Position numbers and translations under genes: made by a program
Assembly (NCBI GenBank): GCA_030248215.1
Contig: JASANG010002902.1
Span: 1 to 64,000 of the forward strand
DNA from: Enoplolaimus lenunculus
Lineage: Eukaryota; Nematoda; Enoplea; Enoplida; Thoracostomopsidae
Direction: 5' to 3'
Length of the DNA: 64,000 nucleotides
Shown here: positions 1-15,300 of the stretch, piece by piece
Position numbering within the stretch: the stretch's first letter is position 1
Layout of the letters: the number at the start of each line of letters is the position of its first letter
Notes under the pieces: generated by a model
What the model was told of the DNA's origin: nothing
Database searches by the model: none
The model's input: only the letters and a program-made list of their open reading frames with translations

Positions 1-94
1 CTGCGTTTGTAACAAAACCAAATTTCCTTCTGCGAACCTTAATATACCGCTCTTTCGATTTCTGTACAACCAAAATTGATTGCAATTTACGTAC
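1..94. other. Start of the RyR intron after exon 44
   Basis: Only intron-like sequence is seen. An acceptor-like site near position 61 on the minus strand would leave a 33-nt intron, shorter than any other here, so I do not call an exon. Confidence 0.4.
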
Positions 95-317
95 TTTCTG
101 ACCGCTTCTTGTGAATGCATTACAGGCAGAATGCTATCAATATGTCCGGTAACATGCGGAAATCGACCATCGTCGACGAGCGTATCTTTGTGATGCAACC
201 TCGCGGTTAACGGTATAATAAATTCAGACCGTGTCGTTTTGCGCGCTGACGCCGCAGTTTCAAAATGCATCGCGATCATTAAATTGTAAAATCCGTGTCG
301 CAGACGACCAGGCATTA
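95..317 (-). CDS. RyR: RyR exon 44, last one in the window (residues 1824-1897)
   Basis: 223 nt, phase 1 to 2. It reads [20 protein letters not shown] and [13 protein letters not shown], matching [20 protein letters not shown] and SEYIVPLTPETR. The donor is gtacgt; the next exon should lie left of position 1. Confidence 0.95.
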
Positions 318-3300
318 CTACAACATCAAATAAAAATGAAATATTCACATTGAACCGAGATAAGTTTTCGAATTTTACTAAAAAGTTTTCGAATTTTACT
401 AAAAAGTTTTCGAATTTTACTAAAAAGTTTTCGAATTTTACTAAAAAGTTTTCGAATTTTACTAAAAAGTTTTCGAATTTTACTAAAAAGTTTTCGAATT
501 TTACTAAAAAGTTTTCGAATTTTACTAAAAAGTTTTCGAATTTTACTAAAAAGTTTTCGAATTTTACTAAAAAGTTTTCGAATTTTACTAAAAAGTTTTC
601 GAATTTAACTAAAATTTGTCAGAACTGCACGATCGGGACGACATCTTTTTCCGAAGTACTGTGAATATACTTGGTTTTTGCCATACTGTAGTGACCCGAA
701 TAAAACGGGGGGACTGATATTTATTTGGCCTCTCAAGAGAGTATCCACCCCTTGTTATTCGGTTACGGAGTGTTATTTATTTTCAACCCACGCTTCGCCG
801 CCCTTCGTTACGGATATATACACGGTACTGCAATTATCCGTTGAATAAACGTTTATTTGTCTTGTGTCAATAACTTGAGCGATAATGCAAGGTTATACTT
901 AGGAATGTAATTTCAAAATTTAAGTACGTTTTAAAGTTTCGAACTCAAAATATTTGGTCCTGGAGTCTTTTATGCGCTACAATTCGGTTTAGTTGATATT
1001 TATGGACTCTAATTAGGGTTTAGGGACTCTGTCCGCTTACGGACTCTTATTAGTGATACGGACTCCAATTGATTCGGATTCAAAATGGTGGAGCCCCCTC
1101 TTATTACCCCTCCCCCTCTTATTCAGGTCATTACAGTAAATTTCTATTTCCTCTGGTGCTATATGTGCACGAATATGTATGTGTTTTAACATTACACACT
1201 CTGCACATACACAAGCTACACCGCGTATACTCACAATCACACAAATCAATGTAGAATTTAAAATTTCAATTTTAGATTTTTTTGCTACATCTTTATTTTT
1301 TACTATACTTGTGCCGGTTTTATCAGCATAGCTCCCCCCCATAATTATTAATTATTAAGCCTAAGCCCTAGGGATAACCTGAAGCCTATAGGTTATATTC
1401 CAATTGTGTGTAGGGGTTGTTTTATGGGGGGTAGTAACCAACTACCAACTGTAATAACACAAAATAAAATTTGTTCAAATATTCAAAAGTATTGAACAAA
1501 TGTTTGCCGGAGCACTGGTTCAAACGTACCCGGCTCTTGAGTCGCATACATAAATTGCTCTTCGTCAACGTGTTGGCATAGTTCATGTGCAACCGGAATA
1601 TTGCCTTGAGCACAGAGTGCACCATATAATTGAAGCGTTTGCGCATGAAACCTAAATGTAAAACAACAACGTAACGAATATTGCACTTCTTTTGCTTTTA
1701 ATGACAAATCAGCTGGAACAGTGCCAAAAATACGCATGTGAGGCGTTCTAGTTTTAATTATATTAATATGTCAGCAATATTAAACTCAGTGACAACTTAC
1801 GTTAAATAAGACGGATGTTCAACGAGTTCTGTTGCATCGTGAAGTTTGCATCGTTCTGGCACCGCAACTGCTAGCATTTGAACTGAAATGTCGAATGCAA
1901 AGTATAAAAATTTTGTGTAGGAAACATTGAGCATTTATACTTTGTGCTCTGTGTTTTAGTCAACAAGCTCCCAACAGAAAATCATTCTGTTCCGCTAGAG
2001 GCCAATGTAAAGAACAGGGGCGAAACAGTGTGATAAGCATATTCCTAAGAATAAGCTTAAGCCCAAGCCTAAGCCTATGCATACGAATGAGCAATTCCTA
2101 ATCCTAAGCCTAAGCCTAATCCTAAGCGTAAGAATGAGCATATCCGTAAGCCTAAGCCATGCAAAAAAATAAATCTTGAGTTTACTCTATTGCAGTCCCA
2201 CAGAAAAACTCTCCGCCCCTGATCTTTACGCGGGCCCGCGAGATGGCAAAGGTTGATTTCATATCCCGGAAAACTTCCAGATGCGGAAATGAAAAATAGA
2301 ACGTTCCGGCATAACAATGACTATTCCTGCGAGTCCTTAGTTATTCTATATACGTCTTTAACATACTGTATCTTAGAGTTTCTTCAGCATCAAAAACTTG
2401 GATCTGTCAGTCTAACTGTGATAGTAAATACGCTGCAAAAAATCGTGAGTCAAATTGACTCTCTCCGAAATAGGCTTTACGGGACTGCACAAACTGAATC
2501 AAATTCGACTTTGCCAGAGTCAAGTTCGCGTCACTCAGTTGCGCGTTTAACTCTGGCGGAGTCGAATTTGGCTCACTTGGTGTAGTTCCGTAGAGACTAT
2601 TTCGCAGAGAGTCAATTTTACTCACTACCACGAAATATTAACAGTTCAATTTCCGATTAAACTTCAATCTTAATGGATTAAACGTTAGAAAATTAATGGT
2701 TAAAAAGTCCTCGAAAGTTAATGATAAACATAACGAAACAAGAGTTGAAGCAATTTGAAGGGGGTAAGTTTGTTGCGTCCTCTCATTAATGTTTTCAGTG
2801 CAACCACGATCCTGTGACTCACTTGGATCATCGCATAACACACTCCATCCTCGAATATCGGACAACTTCAACGATGTAACACGAAGCACTTTTGACGGGA
2901 CCCGGCTCCATTGATACGTTGCGAGCGCTTGAAGCTTGAGTCGAGGTGGACACAACGCAACCACTGATTTATGTTGACTGGTAAAAATTGCAGACGATAG
3001 CGGAAGTGCGAACTGAAATTTTAAATTTAAGAAATCGCGGTTTCAAAATACCGTCTAAAGCCCTATTCACACGTGCAAGTTTTTGCTGCGAGAAGTTGCA
3101 GCTGCAATTTGCACTTGCAAGTTTTGTCAAAGATACTGGTCGAAAAACTTTGCAGCTGTAAATAATTTATTAAAAATCATAGCTAAAAACTTTGTTCACA
3201 TGTGTAAATATAATCATATAAGTTCACTGAATTTATTGCAGCTGCTTTCTGATTGGCTGATGAAAAAATGCAAATTCTGCGTGTAATTTCCAGTTCCAAG

Positions 3301-6300
3301 TTCTCGCAGCAAAAACTTGCACGTGTAAATACGGCTTAAAACTACACGATATATTTTATTAAATAATTTCATAGCTACTATTTTAAAATATGAAACTGAC
3401 AGACAATATTTGTCATTGATCACGCGAATAGAGTAAACCCTATCATACCCCTTTGCGTCCGAGTTCAATCTGCAGTACGTCTTTGCTTGTTGGTTGCACG
3501 AAAATTGCCGGATACAAAACAGTTTCTGGTTCGATCTGAAAACATAACGTATTATTGGGAAAAAATAATCTTACATATTGGTAGCTAACACAAATGCCGA
3601 TACTAGAAATATGCAACTTAACCTTTAGGGGGTGTCGCCCGCTTTTGAGGTAACCCTCTGATGAATTTATCAAAAGTTAAGATACAATCGTGTAAAACTT
3701 CCGCCAAACGTAGGTGATTTCAACAACTTGAGAAAAGATCTAAAAGCAGTTTTCGTCTAAATTAAACATTAATATTTCATATCATTCATGAATAGGACAT
3801 CTGTAGAAACCACGAAAGATTTAGCGAATCATGAAGCGTCTGGTCGAATCACATGGAAAATTCGATCGATCGCATGATTCCAAATAAACCAATCGGATTC
3901 AAGACCGAAACAAATATTACTTACCTTAAACCGAATACTGCTATCTTTTCCGAACGCTTGAAATCCTATGTCTCCAGTGCTTGTGTCGATTAAACATCCA
4001 ACTGGTATTCCAGACATTTTTGACATTCCACTTTCTTCGCCGTCGCTATCAGTACTGATACTACTTAGCAGTTGATTGACGTTCACCATATAGCAACTAC
4101 GGTATTCGACACTGAAATAAAAGAATAACTATGTCGTAGTCCAAAGTAGCAGATAAAGCCAATAGTTATAATTGGGCAATGTTTTTTGGCCTTAAACACT
4201 TCCAATGTTTCACTGATGAGACTATAATCTTCTACAGCGTAAGCTTCTTCAGCTACAGCGATACAGCGTATACAATGGAAATATATCCCTTACGAAATTT
4301 CGGGAAATACAAGAAAAAAGTATTTTTAACGTGGTTTAGAATAGTCTGTTTAATTTGTAGAGCAGAAAGAAATGAAATAATGGCTACGCAGTGTTCAGCC
4401 ACTCTGTAAACTTCAGTGAGTTGATTTTAACGCAGAATGAGTTGAATTTGAATTACTCAGTCTGAGTTAGGACTATCAGAACTCAGAATTTTTAGTTGAT
4501 TCAATTCATTCTAAGTTAATTAATCAACTAACAGAAAGTCAACTCAATTCAGAATGAGAATCAACTGAACTGAGAGTGAGTTAATGTTTACTGATATTAA
4601 TTCAGAAATAACTAATTCGCAAGCAAATTGATTAATCAACTCATTACAATTTACAGAGCATGACAGCGTTTTCAAAATAATTACATTTTTTTACTAAAAA
4701 TCACACCCGTAGCCAGCTCACCTTTCTAGAGAGGCTAAAAAATTTTCAGGAGGGGCATACAAAGGTTTTGAATGACTTACAAGGTTGAAAATTTTCTATG
4801 AAGGGCAAAATTTTTCCATGGGCCCCCGGCCCCCCCCCTTTTACTATGGGTCTGCTCCAAACATAACAGGCATCATCTTACTCGTCGACCATAACGCCAG
4901 ATTTGTCAACTTCAGTGTACGTTACACGGCAAACGCTATTGTTATCAAAATACGTTTCGTGTGATTGATAATGCGGCGACACCCAGCCGACCCAAACCAG
5001 TGATGGATCTTGACTCGGGAACACTTTGATTCCCCAATAGTATTCGTCAATCTGCAAAATACAATATTGCAAACAGTAAAATTGTAACAAACTTAATTTT
5101 AAAGAAAACGCGCACAAATCGGCACTCCCGGAGCCAAGGTGGGGCCAGGGGTCGCAGCCCCCTGGAAAAATTTTGCTTCCCCCTAAAAGATTGCCAATCT
5201 CGTTTGTAAGTCATTGAAAACCATTTAATGTCCGTCCTGAAAATTTTTTGGTTCCCTCAGCAATGTGAGCTGGCTAAGGGCTTGGGACGCTTTCAAGTAC
5301 GTTCAAACGACTACATCCGCTAGTTATACCTTTGTTTTAGGCGTAGCTAAATGCTTTAAATTGAACCGGAAAATTCGTTAGTATTTTTAGATTTTTCATC
5401 GTTCTGTTTTTAAATCGGTTGATTAGAAATAGCCGGCTGAAAAACAGGTAATTGTTTATTTTAAACAAGGTTCAGCTAAGCAAACTATTAAGTAAACATT
5501 GCACAATTATGATATGTTTCAAGCTGTTTTCTAGGCATAAAAAGGTATACACAGGTTTGGCGAAATTATGCTCCAGTATCAGCTCACCTGATCTAAATGT
5601 TCTTTCATCGCGTGAACTTCAGCTTTTTCAAACAAAGTGTCGCCTTCGCCTTCCGGTCTTGTCGGCCGTCGCATTGGCTTCGCCATTGCTTTTTTCAACG
5701 CTGAAACAAACAATTATTAATGGTTACTTTTTGAGATAATATTTATGCCAAACTGGGTCAATGTTACTTTTAGGCGCGAAACCGTAAATTAAGCGTATTC
5801 CTAAGCCTAAGCCAAAGCCTAAGCGTTGCAAAAGTGTTTTTCTAAGCCTAAGCCTAAGTCTAAGCGTTGGAAAAGTGTGTTCCTTAGCCTAAGCCTAAGC
5901 GATGCAAAAATGTGTTCGTAAGCCTAAGCCTAAGCCTAAACGAAAAAGATGTAATCTAGTATCCAAACATATTCTTTTATAAGCCCATCAGAAACCTGGA
6001 CGCCCCTAAAAGTAACATGGGCCCAAAAAGGGCAACAACTCGCTCGTAATAAACGTTTGAAGCACTTGAAGGGACATTTTGGTTCATTTTTGAACTCAAA
6101 ACAAACTTTTAAATCGCTGTTGTCATTTGTAAGATATAACAAAATTTCAATTTAAAAAAATGTATTTCAAACTTTGGTTCGTATGTACACAATTTCAACG
6201 TGGGAATATTCTCCAAAACCTTTATCCGCCATAAGCTGCTTAAAACCAGCGAGATTATTCTGTAAACCCCTCCTTGTGCAAGATAGCCCCGTTTAACAAC

Positions 6301-9300
6301 TTTCTTTGAGGGTAAGGCTCCAAACCACTGTTGGTACTTGTCAAAAACTGTTTTACACAGTACCTCGTGCAGCACGTTCTTCTGCTCGTTGACGGCGTTT
6401 GCGTTCTTCTTCAGCTTGGGCTGCAGCCGCAGCTTCTTAAAATATATGGTAAATTTGTGGTTAGGGACTCTATCCACTTACGAATTCATATTAAGGATAC
6501 CGACTCAAATTGATTGGGACTCAAAATGGAGACGCCCTCTTAATATCACTTCTCTTATTCGGTCACTACAGTAGGGCAAGCGTGCTTAAGTACGACTTAG
6601 TACTTAAGTACGTGTTAAGAAACTACTTAAACGTTTTATCGTTTTCAAAGTTTACTTAAGTTAAGTAAATATTTAAGTACCTGAATAAATTTAACATATT
6701 ACAGATTAGCAGCTTACACGTACTAACCTTGGTCTAACCGAAGTTATAGACTCATGGAGCCTTTTTAATATAAAGCAGAACTATTACTATTATGTTATGA
6801 CAGTGGCTCACGTTTGCATTTATCTGTTATTGTTCGAAAAGTTAGATATTTACTTAAGTAGGCGACTTTAAGTAATTACTTAAGTGTAACTTAACTAAAT
6901 ACTTAAGTAAGATTTCAGAAACCCAGCCATTGTTTCATTATTTAAATCAGCTGAAATTTTCAATTAAGTTGACTAAAACGTTGCTTTGCTATTAGTTATT
7001 TTTGAATTGTATTTATGAAAGACGAAAGAAAAGCGACCAATCAAAAGATTACTTTAAATAAATAATGTCCAATAGAATACAGAAAAATGAAAACAATGAA
7101 AACTGACCAATCAAAAGATTAGTTTGAATTCATAATGTCCATTGAATACAAAAAAAAATAAACCGAAAGAAAACTGACCAATCAAAAGATATCTTCAAAT
7201 ATATAATGTCCAATTGAATACAAAAAAATGAACCGAATGAAAACTGACCAATCAAAACATTACTTCAAATAAATAATGCCCAATTAAATACAAAAACAAA
7301 AAATTAACCTGAAATGTCAAAGTGAATGTGATAAAATATCATTTACCTTTCGCTTTTTGTCGACTTTTACTTGAGTCGCGAACGCGTTGACCAACACTTT
7401 TCAGAAAACTGAAAGGTGTTCGCGAACGTTTGTGACGTTCGGCTTCTTTTGCAGCCGCTTGATCCGCACGCTTTTTGATGTTTGTTTCACTAGCAGACTG
7501 TCTGAAAAATAAATTTTACGGACGATTAATCATGAGCCGTACCAAGAAATTAAACAATCGGGGACATCGTTCAGGTCCCACTCGGCGTACAGTCATTAAA
7601 TTCATGACCGCAGGATTTGTAAAGTGGGCCAAAAGTCCTTCATCGTCGTGTTCATCAATGCCGTCTAAAGCATCCGGATAAGCGACGCCAAAACTTTTCC
7701 AATGAAAGAAGCGAAGTTGTTTTTGAAAGAGCCGTTATGTCCCACCCTCGGGGCCACGGACCCGAGTTGATGAACTGAAATCATACTTTAGTAAAGTCGG
7801 AGGACCAAGCAATCCGCCGTCACCATTTTCATCAATGCCGTCCAGAGCACCTGCATCGCCAAGTCGCATTGCCGGCAACTCTTCGGCAGCTTCGTCCAAA
7901 CTGGCCGATTTCGTCATTGGTTTACGAGCTCGCGCAGCTTTTGCTTCTGCTGCAGCGGCAGCTTGAGCTGAAAATAAACAAACAAATCTCATTCTTTAGA
8001 CCTGACATTGAATATTGTCTGGACCGTATCCACATTTGACTTGATCCCTTAAGTATGTTTGTTGACTGAGCTCAAAATGTGTTGGACGGGACGTTAGACT
8101 AAGATTATTCGAGCAATCCTGAGTTCTGATTTGACAAATAAAAACTGGCTTATGAACACTTTCTGTGCATTGATTTTTAAAACTACAGGTTTAGACTTAG
8201 ACTTGAATTTAGGCTTAAGTAAAGACTTAAATGAGTTTAGGCTTAGGTTAAGATTTTAATAAAAGACTTATGCTCGCTTGGGCATAAATAACCATTATCT
8301 TAAGCCTAAATTCAGACGTAAGCGTGCGGGAAAGCGTCCAAGAGCTCAAAAATGTTTGTTTACTTAGCTAATAACACCAGGACCTGATGCGTGTCGCCGT
8401 GCCTAAAATCTACAACTAAAATGATTCGCAGCTTTGTTTTCAACAACTATCCTTTGATAGAACGTTAGATACCTTGCGCTTCTTCTTCAGCTTCGTGCTC
8501 TGTAATGTAATCATCGCGTAGAATTTTCAATTTTGCATGCAGTCCCGGGCGGTCCCTTAAACAGTAGACAAGATTTTTCATAATCAGAAATGACGTGTCG
8601 TTTGAGAATGACGTGTCGTTTGAGAATGACGTGTCGTTTGAGAATGACGTGTCGTTTGAGAATGACGTGTCGTTTGAGAATGACGTATCGTTTGAGAATG
8701 ACGTGACGTTCGAGTTCGACGTTTCATATATAGCTAGTTTTATTTGTTGAGTTTGAAAATGCAAATTAGCAGAGAAAATTTTTTATCATATGCAGTTTTT
8801 ATATTTCTTTGTAATTCTGAAGTTTTTTTTGTTCCTATATCTCAGATGAAATATTGTGCACTCGTTCGTGCTGTTTCAGCAATTAGAATAAGCACAACCG
8901 GATGCGTTCATTCTCGCATATTTGGGTACACACAAAAAACCATTTCTGAATTTATGCAGAAAAGTATTTTCTGTGGCAAATCTGAAAAAATTTCTGATAT
9001 TTAAGACAATTTTTAAAAAAAAAACTCGAAAACGTTTATTTTCCGACTTTATTTCAAAACTTTTCCAAAATCTTTTCTGTTATAACAGAAATAGTTTTCC
9101 AGTGCATCTTGCTACTTATATTTGCTAAATGTAAGAAATTTTTTCCTAAATATCAGAATATAAAAGCGCTATTAATAAATGCATTCCGATTATTGTGCCG
9201 AAAACTGGCTAACGACTACAACACAAAGTAAAATCTCTAATTTAAACCAGATTTAAAATAATTAAAAATTCACTTACTTGTTTCGAACAAACGTTGAGTT

Positions 9301-12300
9301 GCATCGCACTGGCAAACTGAGACGCAAAAATTCAAGCTGGCCTTTTTCAGCACCGCCAATTGGTGATCTGTAGTTGATTCGCATTGAAGGTGGCTTCTTA
9401 TCCCTGAAATAATGGATAAAATTATCTGCAGTAACAGGCTGTATTCAGCAAAATGGATGATTGCATTTGAGAATATTCACATTTTGCAATATCTGTATCT
9501 TATCAGACCATTGATAATTCTTTGAAATGGTTCTCTGCAAACAAACACCATGAGCGTAGTCAGGATTCTGAAAAGAAAAACGGATAACGTTAATAAAAAT
9601 TTCAGCCAATGTCACTTTTTTGGGCCGTAACAGTAGATTAAGCGTATTCTTAAGCCTAAGCCTAAACCTAAGCAAAAAATGTAGTCTACAATGTAAGCCT
9701 CCTCTTTTACAGCCCCGCCAAGGACGGCCCTAAAAGTCCATGGGCCAAAATTTCGAAACGAATTTTCTTGTGTTACAAATTGAATAAAGTATCCAAAAAT
9801 TGGCTTCCAAAAATTATTACAAAATAAAAGGTTTTACTCCAAAACTCTCCCTGCAGCTACGAGTTAGCGAACACAAAATGCAATCATTTCAACTGTTGTG
9901 CCTTACGTCGCAGGGATTCTAGTCATATCAATACACGATCCTTCAACGTCAGTAATACTTTCAAATTGGCATTGTTCCTTGTTGAACCATAACGGCAGAG
10001 GTTGCGTCATATTTCTAAAAATAGCAAAAACGTTGTACAGCCATGGCTTTTAGACAGCAGCTTGAAAACATATTCCATTCTGTAACAAATTTCAATGAAG
10101 GATTTGTTACGGTTGAGTTGAAAACATTTTCAAAAAATACAACACCGGTGTATCAGGCCCGTAGCCAGCTCACCTTGCTAGAGGGAGGCTAAAAAATTTT
10201 CAGGATGTGCAATTAAAGGTTTTCAATGAGTTTACGAGCAGGGTTGAAAACGTTCTGGGGGGCGGCCAAAATTTTTTCAGGGGATGGGACTGAGTCCCTG
10301 GCCCTCTTGGCTACGGACCCGCGGTGTATCCAGGATTTTAAAAATCACTGGTGAGTCCTGTATAACTTTTGATGAAGGATTTTTACGGTACAACTCAAAA
10401 AATTCCATAAAGCCCTCAACAAGGATGTTGACAGGAATTTCAAATAAGGACTGCCTTCTGTGAAAATTTCGATAAACGATTCCTTGTGATTCAGTTAAAA
10501 AAGATACTGAAAATCCCTGGATAAATATCACTAACAGTGGTTAGAACCGTAAGCATCATCGCGTGCGCTCTTTGCTAACAGATATACCCAATAGTTCCAG
10601 GCCGATACGATTCTGCTATTATACCTGGTACATCATGACCAAAAATTCACTCAAAGACGTTTAAATTTCACGACGCAAAAGGTATTCTACATAAGCAATA
10701 CGTTCATCATTTGTTGGTACTGAGTCAAAATAAAAATAGTTGACTTACACACAAAACGGTTCGTAGCCTTCTTGCAAACCGCACGTAGTGAAAAATTTCA
10801 ACGTATGCACGTTTTGTCCAAAATTCAGCTTTGCTTTCTGACCGGTTGCTAACGAAAACGCTGGTACAAATCCTGAAAACAAAAAAATGGCAAAAATACC
10901 TTATACAAAACCGTATTTCGGGTTCCAGCAGCGATCGGATTAATAATAATTGCGTCGTTTCTGTGAAAATCCGTAAAAGTAGCCAATGAAATCTATATTC
11001 CATACGGAAACTTTTCACGTCCAGCCGGCTCACCTTCGCCAACCGCTATGCTGTCGAACGCCATTTCTGCGCCAGAGTGATCGAGTAAAAGTTCACCGTT
11101 CAGCGAAAAACCTGAAACCAAATATAAAATATACCGCAATATTTTATTATTTTCTGTTGATTTTCGCGAATTTGAGACGCAAAAAGCTATGAATTTTTAT
11201 AATTGGGACGATTTTTTTCGCATTTTCAGCTGCAAAGCATCATAAGGGCATTGAAATTTGAGAGTTTGCATTAGAATAACAGTAAAGGTATACAAACATA
11301 TCTGCATGATCAATCCAAGAGTGCATGATACAATAGTATGCAACTGTTGAAGTTCCGAATGACACAAAATGTACCCACCGGGCGTTACGATTTTGGTCGA
11401 CCCCCTTAATCAGAGAGGGGTCGCTGTCACATGCAATAACTCTAAATTAAACTATAAGCCGAGATACATACAGTGCCATGGTTCTCACAGGTTGTACACC
11501 CATCCAAAACAAATGGGTCGGTCAAAAACGAACAAATTAAGTCATGATGCATTTGTTCCCACAATTGGAGAACTCTGGTTGAAATTGTTCGTTAGTATCA
11601 GTGTAATCTTCAATACAACATTAGCGACATGAATTAGAATCCAGTAAAAGCAAACAAACTTACTGATTGTTCGATCGTTTAAGTCCAAGAAACATCCAAC
11701 GAAATCTCCAATCTTCCACTCTCGTCCGTAACCTTCATGGCCCTGATGCCATTTGCGAACCAAATATCTAAAACAGCCCAAGTGAGGTCAGTCACTGCAA
11801 TTTGGTGCAATTTGAATTAATGTAATTAACACATGTATACCACTACAAAATTTTGCAAATTTCTCATTTCGGCGATTATATCCCGGTAATAAGTGATATC
11901 TATGGACGTTTGAATTGAAAATAAGACCTAAACTTGCAGGATTGTAGCCAGCTCAAGATGCTGAGCGTCCGAAAACTATTTTGGAAGGGGAGATATCGTT
12001 GATTTGACAAGAGTACAGGTCTATGACTTTTCAAGGTGGGCATTTCGAGCAGGCTAAACTGTCCTGGTTCTGGCTACTGGCCCATGAACTGGGTTGCGGA
12101 ACATTAGAAACTGGTTAAATGATTCTTACCCATCAAATCCATATGACATATCGTCTGTGCCAATGTCTGAATTGGGCGAAGCAGCAACGTCCATCCATCC
12201 GACCTTCATGAAGCCATCAGTCAGGACTTCAAATTCGAAATACCTAAACAGCAAATATATAATTGTACTGAAGAATGTTTAATCAGGGTGTAACCGGATA

Positions 12301-15300
12301 TCGTTTTCCGGTTACGGTAAAAATCAATGACAGGTCTTTGTTTTACAAAAATACCGCAAATTCCGTTATTTTTATGGATACATTTTATTTTAACTCTTTA
12401 AGAATCACTCAAGTTTTCAATAAGTTATACTGCAATTGATAGATGCTCAACTATTAAAAATAGAAAAATTCTTTCAAAATTGTTAAAATCTGGATGCAAT
12501 TTCTGCAAAATTTTACAAAACCCGGCGAATATTTATAATACGTCATATGTATTTGAAACATTTTTTAATTATACTTAAATATCCGTTTTTCGTTTCCGTT
12601 ATTTTGATTACTGTCCGTTTACGTTCCTGTTATTTTTACTATTCGTTTACACCATGGATTTAATATATAGTAAATTTTTTAACAATTAAGATCGGAATTA
12701 ATTTACTACGCAACCAGCAAACTTACTGCAATTTTTTTTATTTTGGTTACATGCCTACTCAACAAAGGCACGTTACATACTTTGCATCACATGCTTGAAC
12801 CGCCAAATTGCAAGCCTAATCATAATCCTAAGCTTAAGTTGTGCCAAAATCTGATTAATTTAAATAACGAGTTAAGCTCTATTCACAGAACTTGTAGCTG
12901 CAACTTGCACTTGCAAATTTTGTCCAAAATCCCGTTCAAAAAACTTGCAGCTGCAAATAATTCTTTAAAAATCACAACAAAGAATTTAGTTCCTATGTGT
13001 GAATAACCATGCAAGTTCACTGAATTTATTGCAGCCGCTTTCTCATTGGCTGATGAAAAAACGCAAGTTCTGCATACAATTTGAAGCTGTCAGTTCTCGC
13101 GACAAAAACTTGCACATGTGAATAGGGTTTAAGGAAACCATTAACGTTTTTATGAAAATAACCAATCACAGTGATGTATTCGTAAAATTAGAAATATTTG
13201 AAATTAATTTATTCACTTACCATTTGCCAGTAGTCACCGCATAAGTCTTCTGACCCCGGTATGTTCGAGTATGTTGCGCCAGCGCTTCGGTTTCTTTTTG
13301 CAACTCTAAAAAAGGTATAACATCGAATATAATTAAAACTGCAGTAAAATTGCTAAGACCAAGAGTGCATGATACCCTTTAACAAGAGTATGCAACTGCG
13401 TACATTCTATGTAGAAAAAATGTACCCAGCGGGGTATATTCTATGTAGAAAAAATGTACCCAGCGCGCGTTGCATTTTTGGCTTACCCCCCGTATTTGGG
13501 GGGGGGTCAAAATCTCCATCGATGTTGAAAGTCATGTGCTATTGTCGTAAAATTGACCCCAACCCCAAAATGAGAGGGGGTTGGCCAAAAACGCAACGCA
13601 TGCTGGTACATTCTTTAATACACAGAATGTACCCAGTTGCACACTCTTGTTAGAGTGATCATCCACTCTTGCTAAGACTGATTTATGCAAAAACAATTAG
13701 AACGAACCACTTAAAGCAGAAATAATTAGGTCTTGCCCCTTAATATAAGTCAGATAAAGTAAAATGGCTACTGACAGTCAGACTGTGTATAAAATAGCCC
13801 CCTCAAGCTTGAGCGTCAAGCTGTTGTTATAATCAAGCGGTTATGGCAAACATGTCCCACCCGAGTGTTCAAGGTTTGAAAACTACCTTGAAATAAGATC
13901 ACAGATGCATAGAAGATATTGGTGCTATATGAGAATCAAATTGACAAAGTATATTCAAACAAGCTGTTATTATTACCAACTTGATTTATACAAAGCGCAA
14001 TGGGTTTGTGAAACTATACTTAAGTATCACGTGGTACTTAAGTACGTGCTTGGTAATTACTTAGCCATTTTGTCGTTTTTAAAAGCGTACTTAAGTTAAC
14101 TAAATACTTAAGCCGGTGACTAAATCTGATCGATTACAAATTAACCGTTCACGTATACAAACCTTGATTCAACTGAAATTGCCGACTCCCGGTGTCTGCT
14201 TATTATATATCAACACTATTACTTTTTTGTAATGACAATGTCTCACATTCGGCGTTTATCTGTTTTGTTCGAAAAGTTAAGTATTAACTTAAATCATCGA
14301 CTAGTTACTTAAGCATAGCTTAAGTAAATATTTAGGTAAGATTTCAGAAACCCAGTCATTGTTTCAGACACACCTATGTCGTGTTCAAGCGCAGGAGGAT
14401 CAATGACAACGCCGTGCGCTAAAATCGTTCGGACTGTTTCGCTGGACGTTTCACGGTTTGCTTCCTTTATGCGAGGATCCAATCTGTCGTAGGGTACTAA
14501 ATGAGGAGTACGTTTTTGAACTGGCTCCTAAAACACTAAAAACTGGTTCATTTAGCAATCTTGCCAAAACTTCAAAATGCAACCAACTTTGCAAAAAATG
14601 CATTTATAGTGATAAGAAAACAGCGCAGACCCGTAGCCAAGGGGGGGGGGGCGAATGGAAAAATTTTGGCCCCCCTAGAAGATTTTCAATCTTGCTTAAT
14701 GCCTTCAATGCCCCTGTTGAAAAATATTTGTCACCCCCTAGCAAGGAATAAACGCTAAAAAATCGTTCTACATAGTAGTCTGTTGGTACGCAAGCAATTA
14801 AGACCACTCCGAGAATCGTGCCTCGGACCTCTTGCAGTCGAGTCAAGCATGCTTCCACTACATTTTGTTGTAGACTGGTCCAACGTAAAGAACAGGGGCG
14901 GAACAGTATTATAACCATATTCCTATGCCTAAGCCATAACCTAAGCCTACGCACAAAAATGAGCATATTCCCAAGCCTAAGCCTAAGCGTAAACCTAAGC
15001 CAAACAAAAAAAAATTTAGTCTAAATCTTAAGCTTATTCTTTTCTAGTCTCACAGAAAAACGTTCCGCCCCTGATCTTTACATGGACCGTCGATTGCAAC
15101 AACTTCATCTTGTAGTATAAATGCGCACATGTATGACAATTTCTATTTTACGTACACTTGCATGTGTATATATACAGCTAAAAATAATTGCATGAAATTA
15201 TGCAAATAATGACACTCAACCTCGTTAACACCGTACGTCCATCCTCGTGCCACTTTTTCCCGAGCCCAAACATTGTGCGTATTTTGTGCCAACTGATCGA

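Noticed and set aside
1-94. An additional RyR exon after exon 44
   Set aside because: The only possible acceptor would leave a 33-nt intron, and the reading after it does not resemble RyR.
350-664. Plus-strand frame with a repeated FSNFTKK heptad
   Set aside because: It is the 21-bp intronic minisatellite read as codons. The conserved RyR exon lies on the other strand next to it.
6109-6477. 122-codon minus-strand frame over RyR exon 36
   Set aside because: It is a shadow in another frame of the real exon 6364-6435, which fits the phase of both neighbours.
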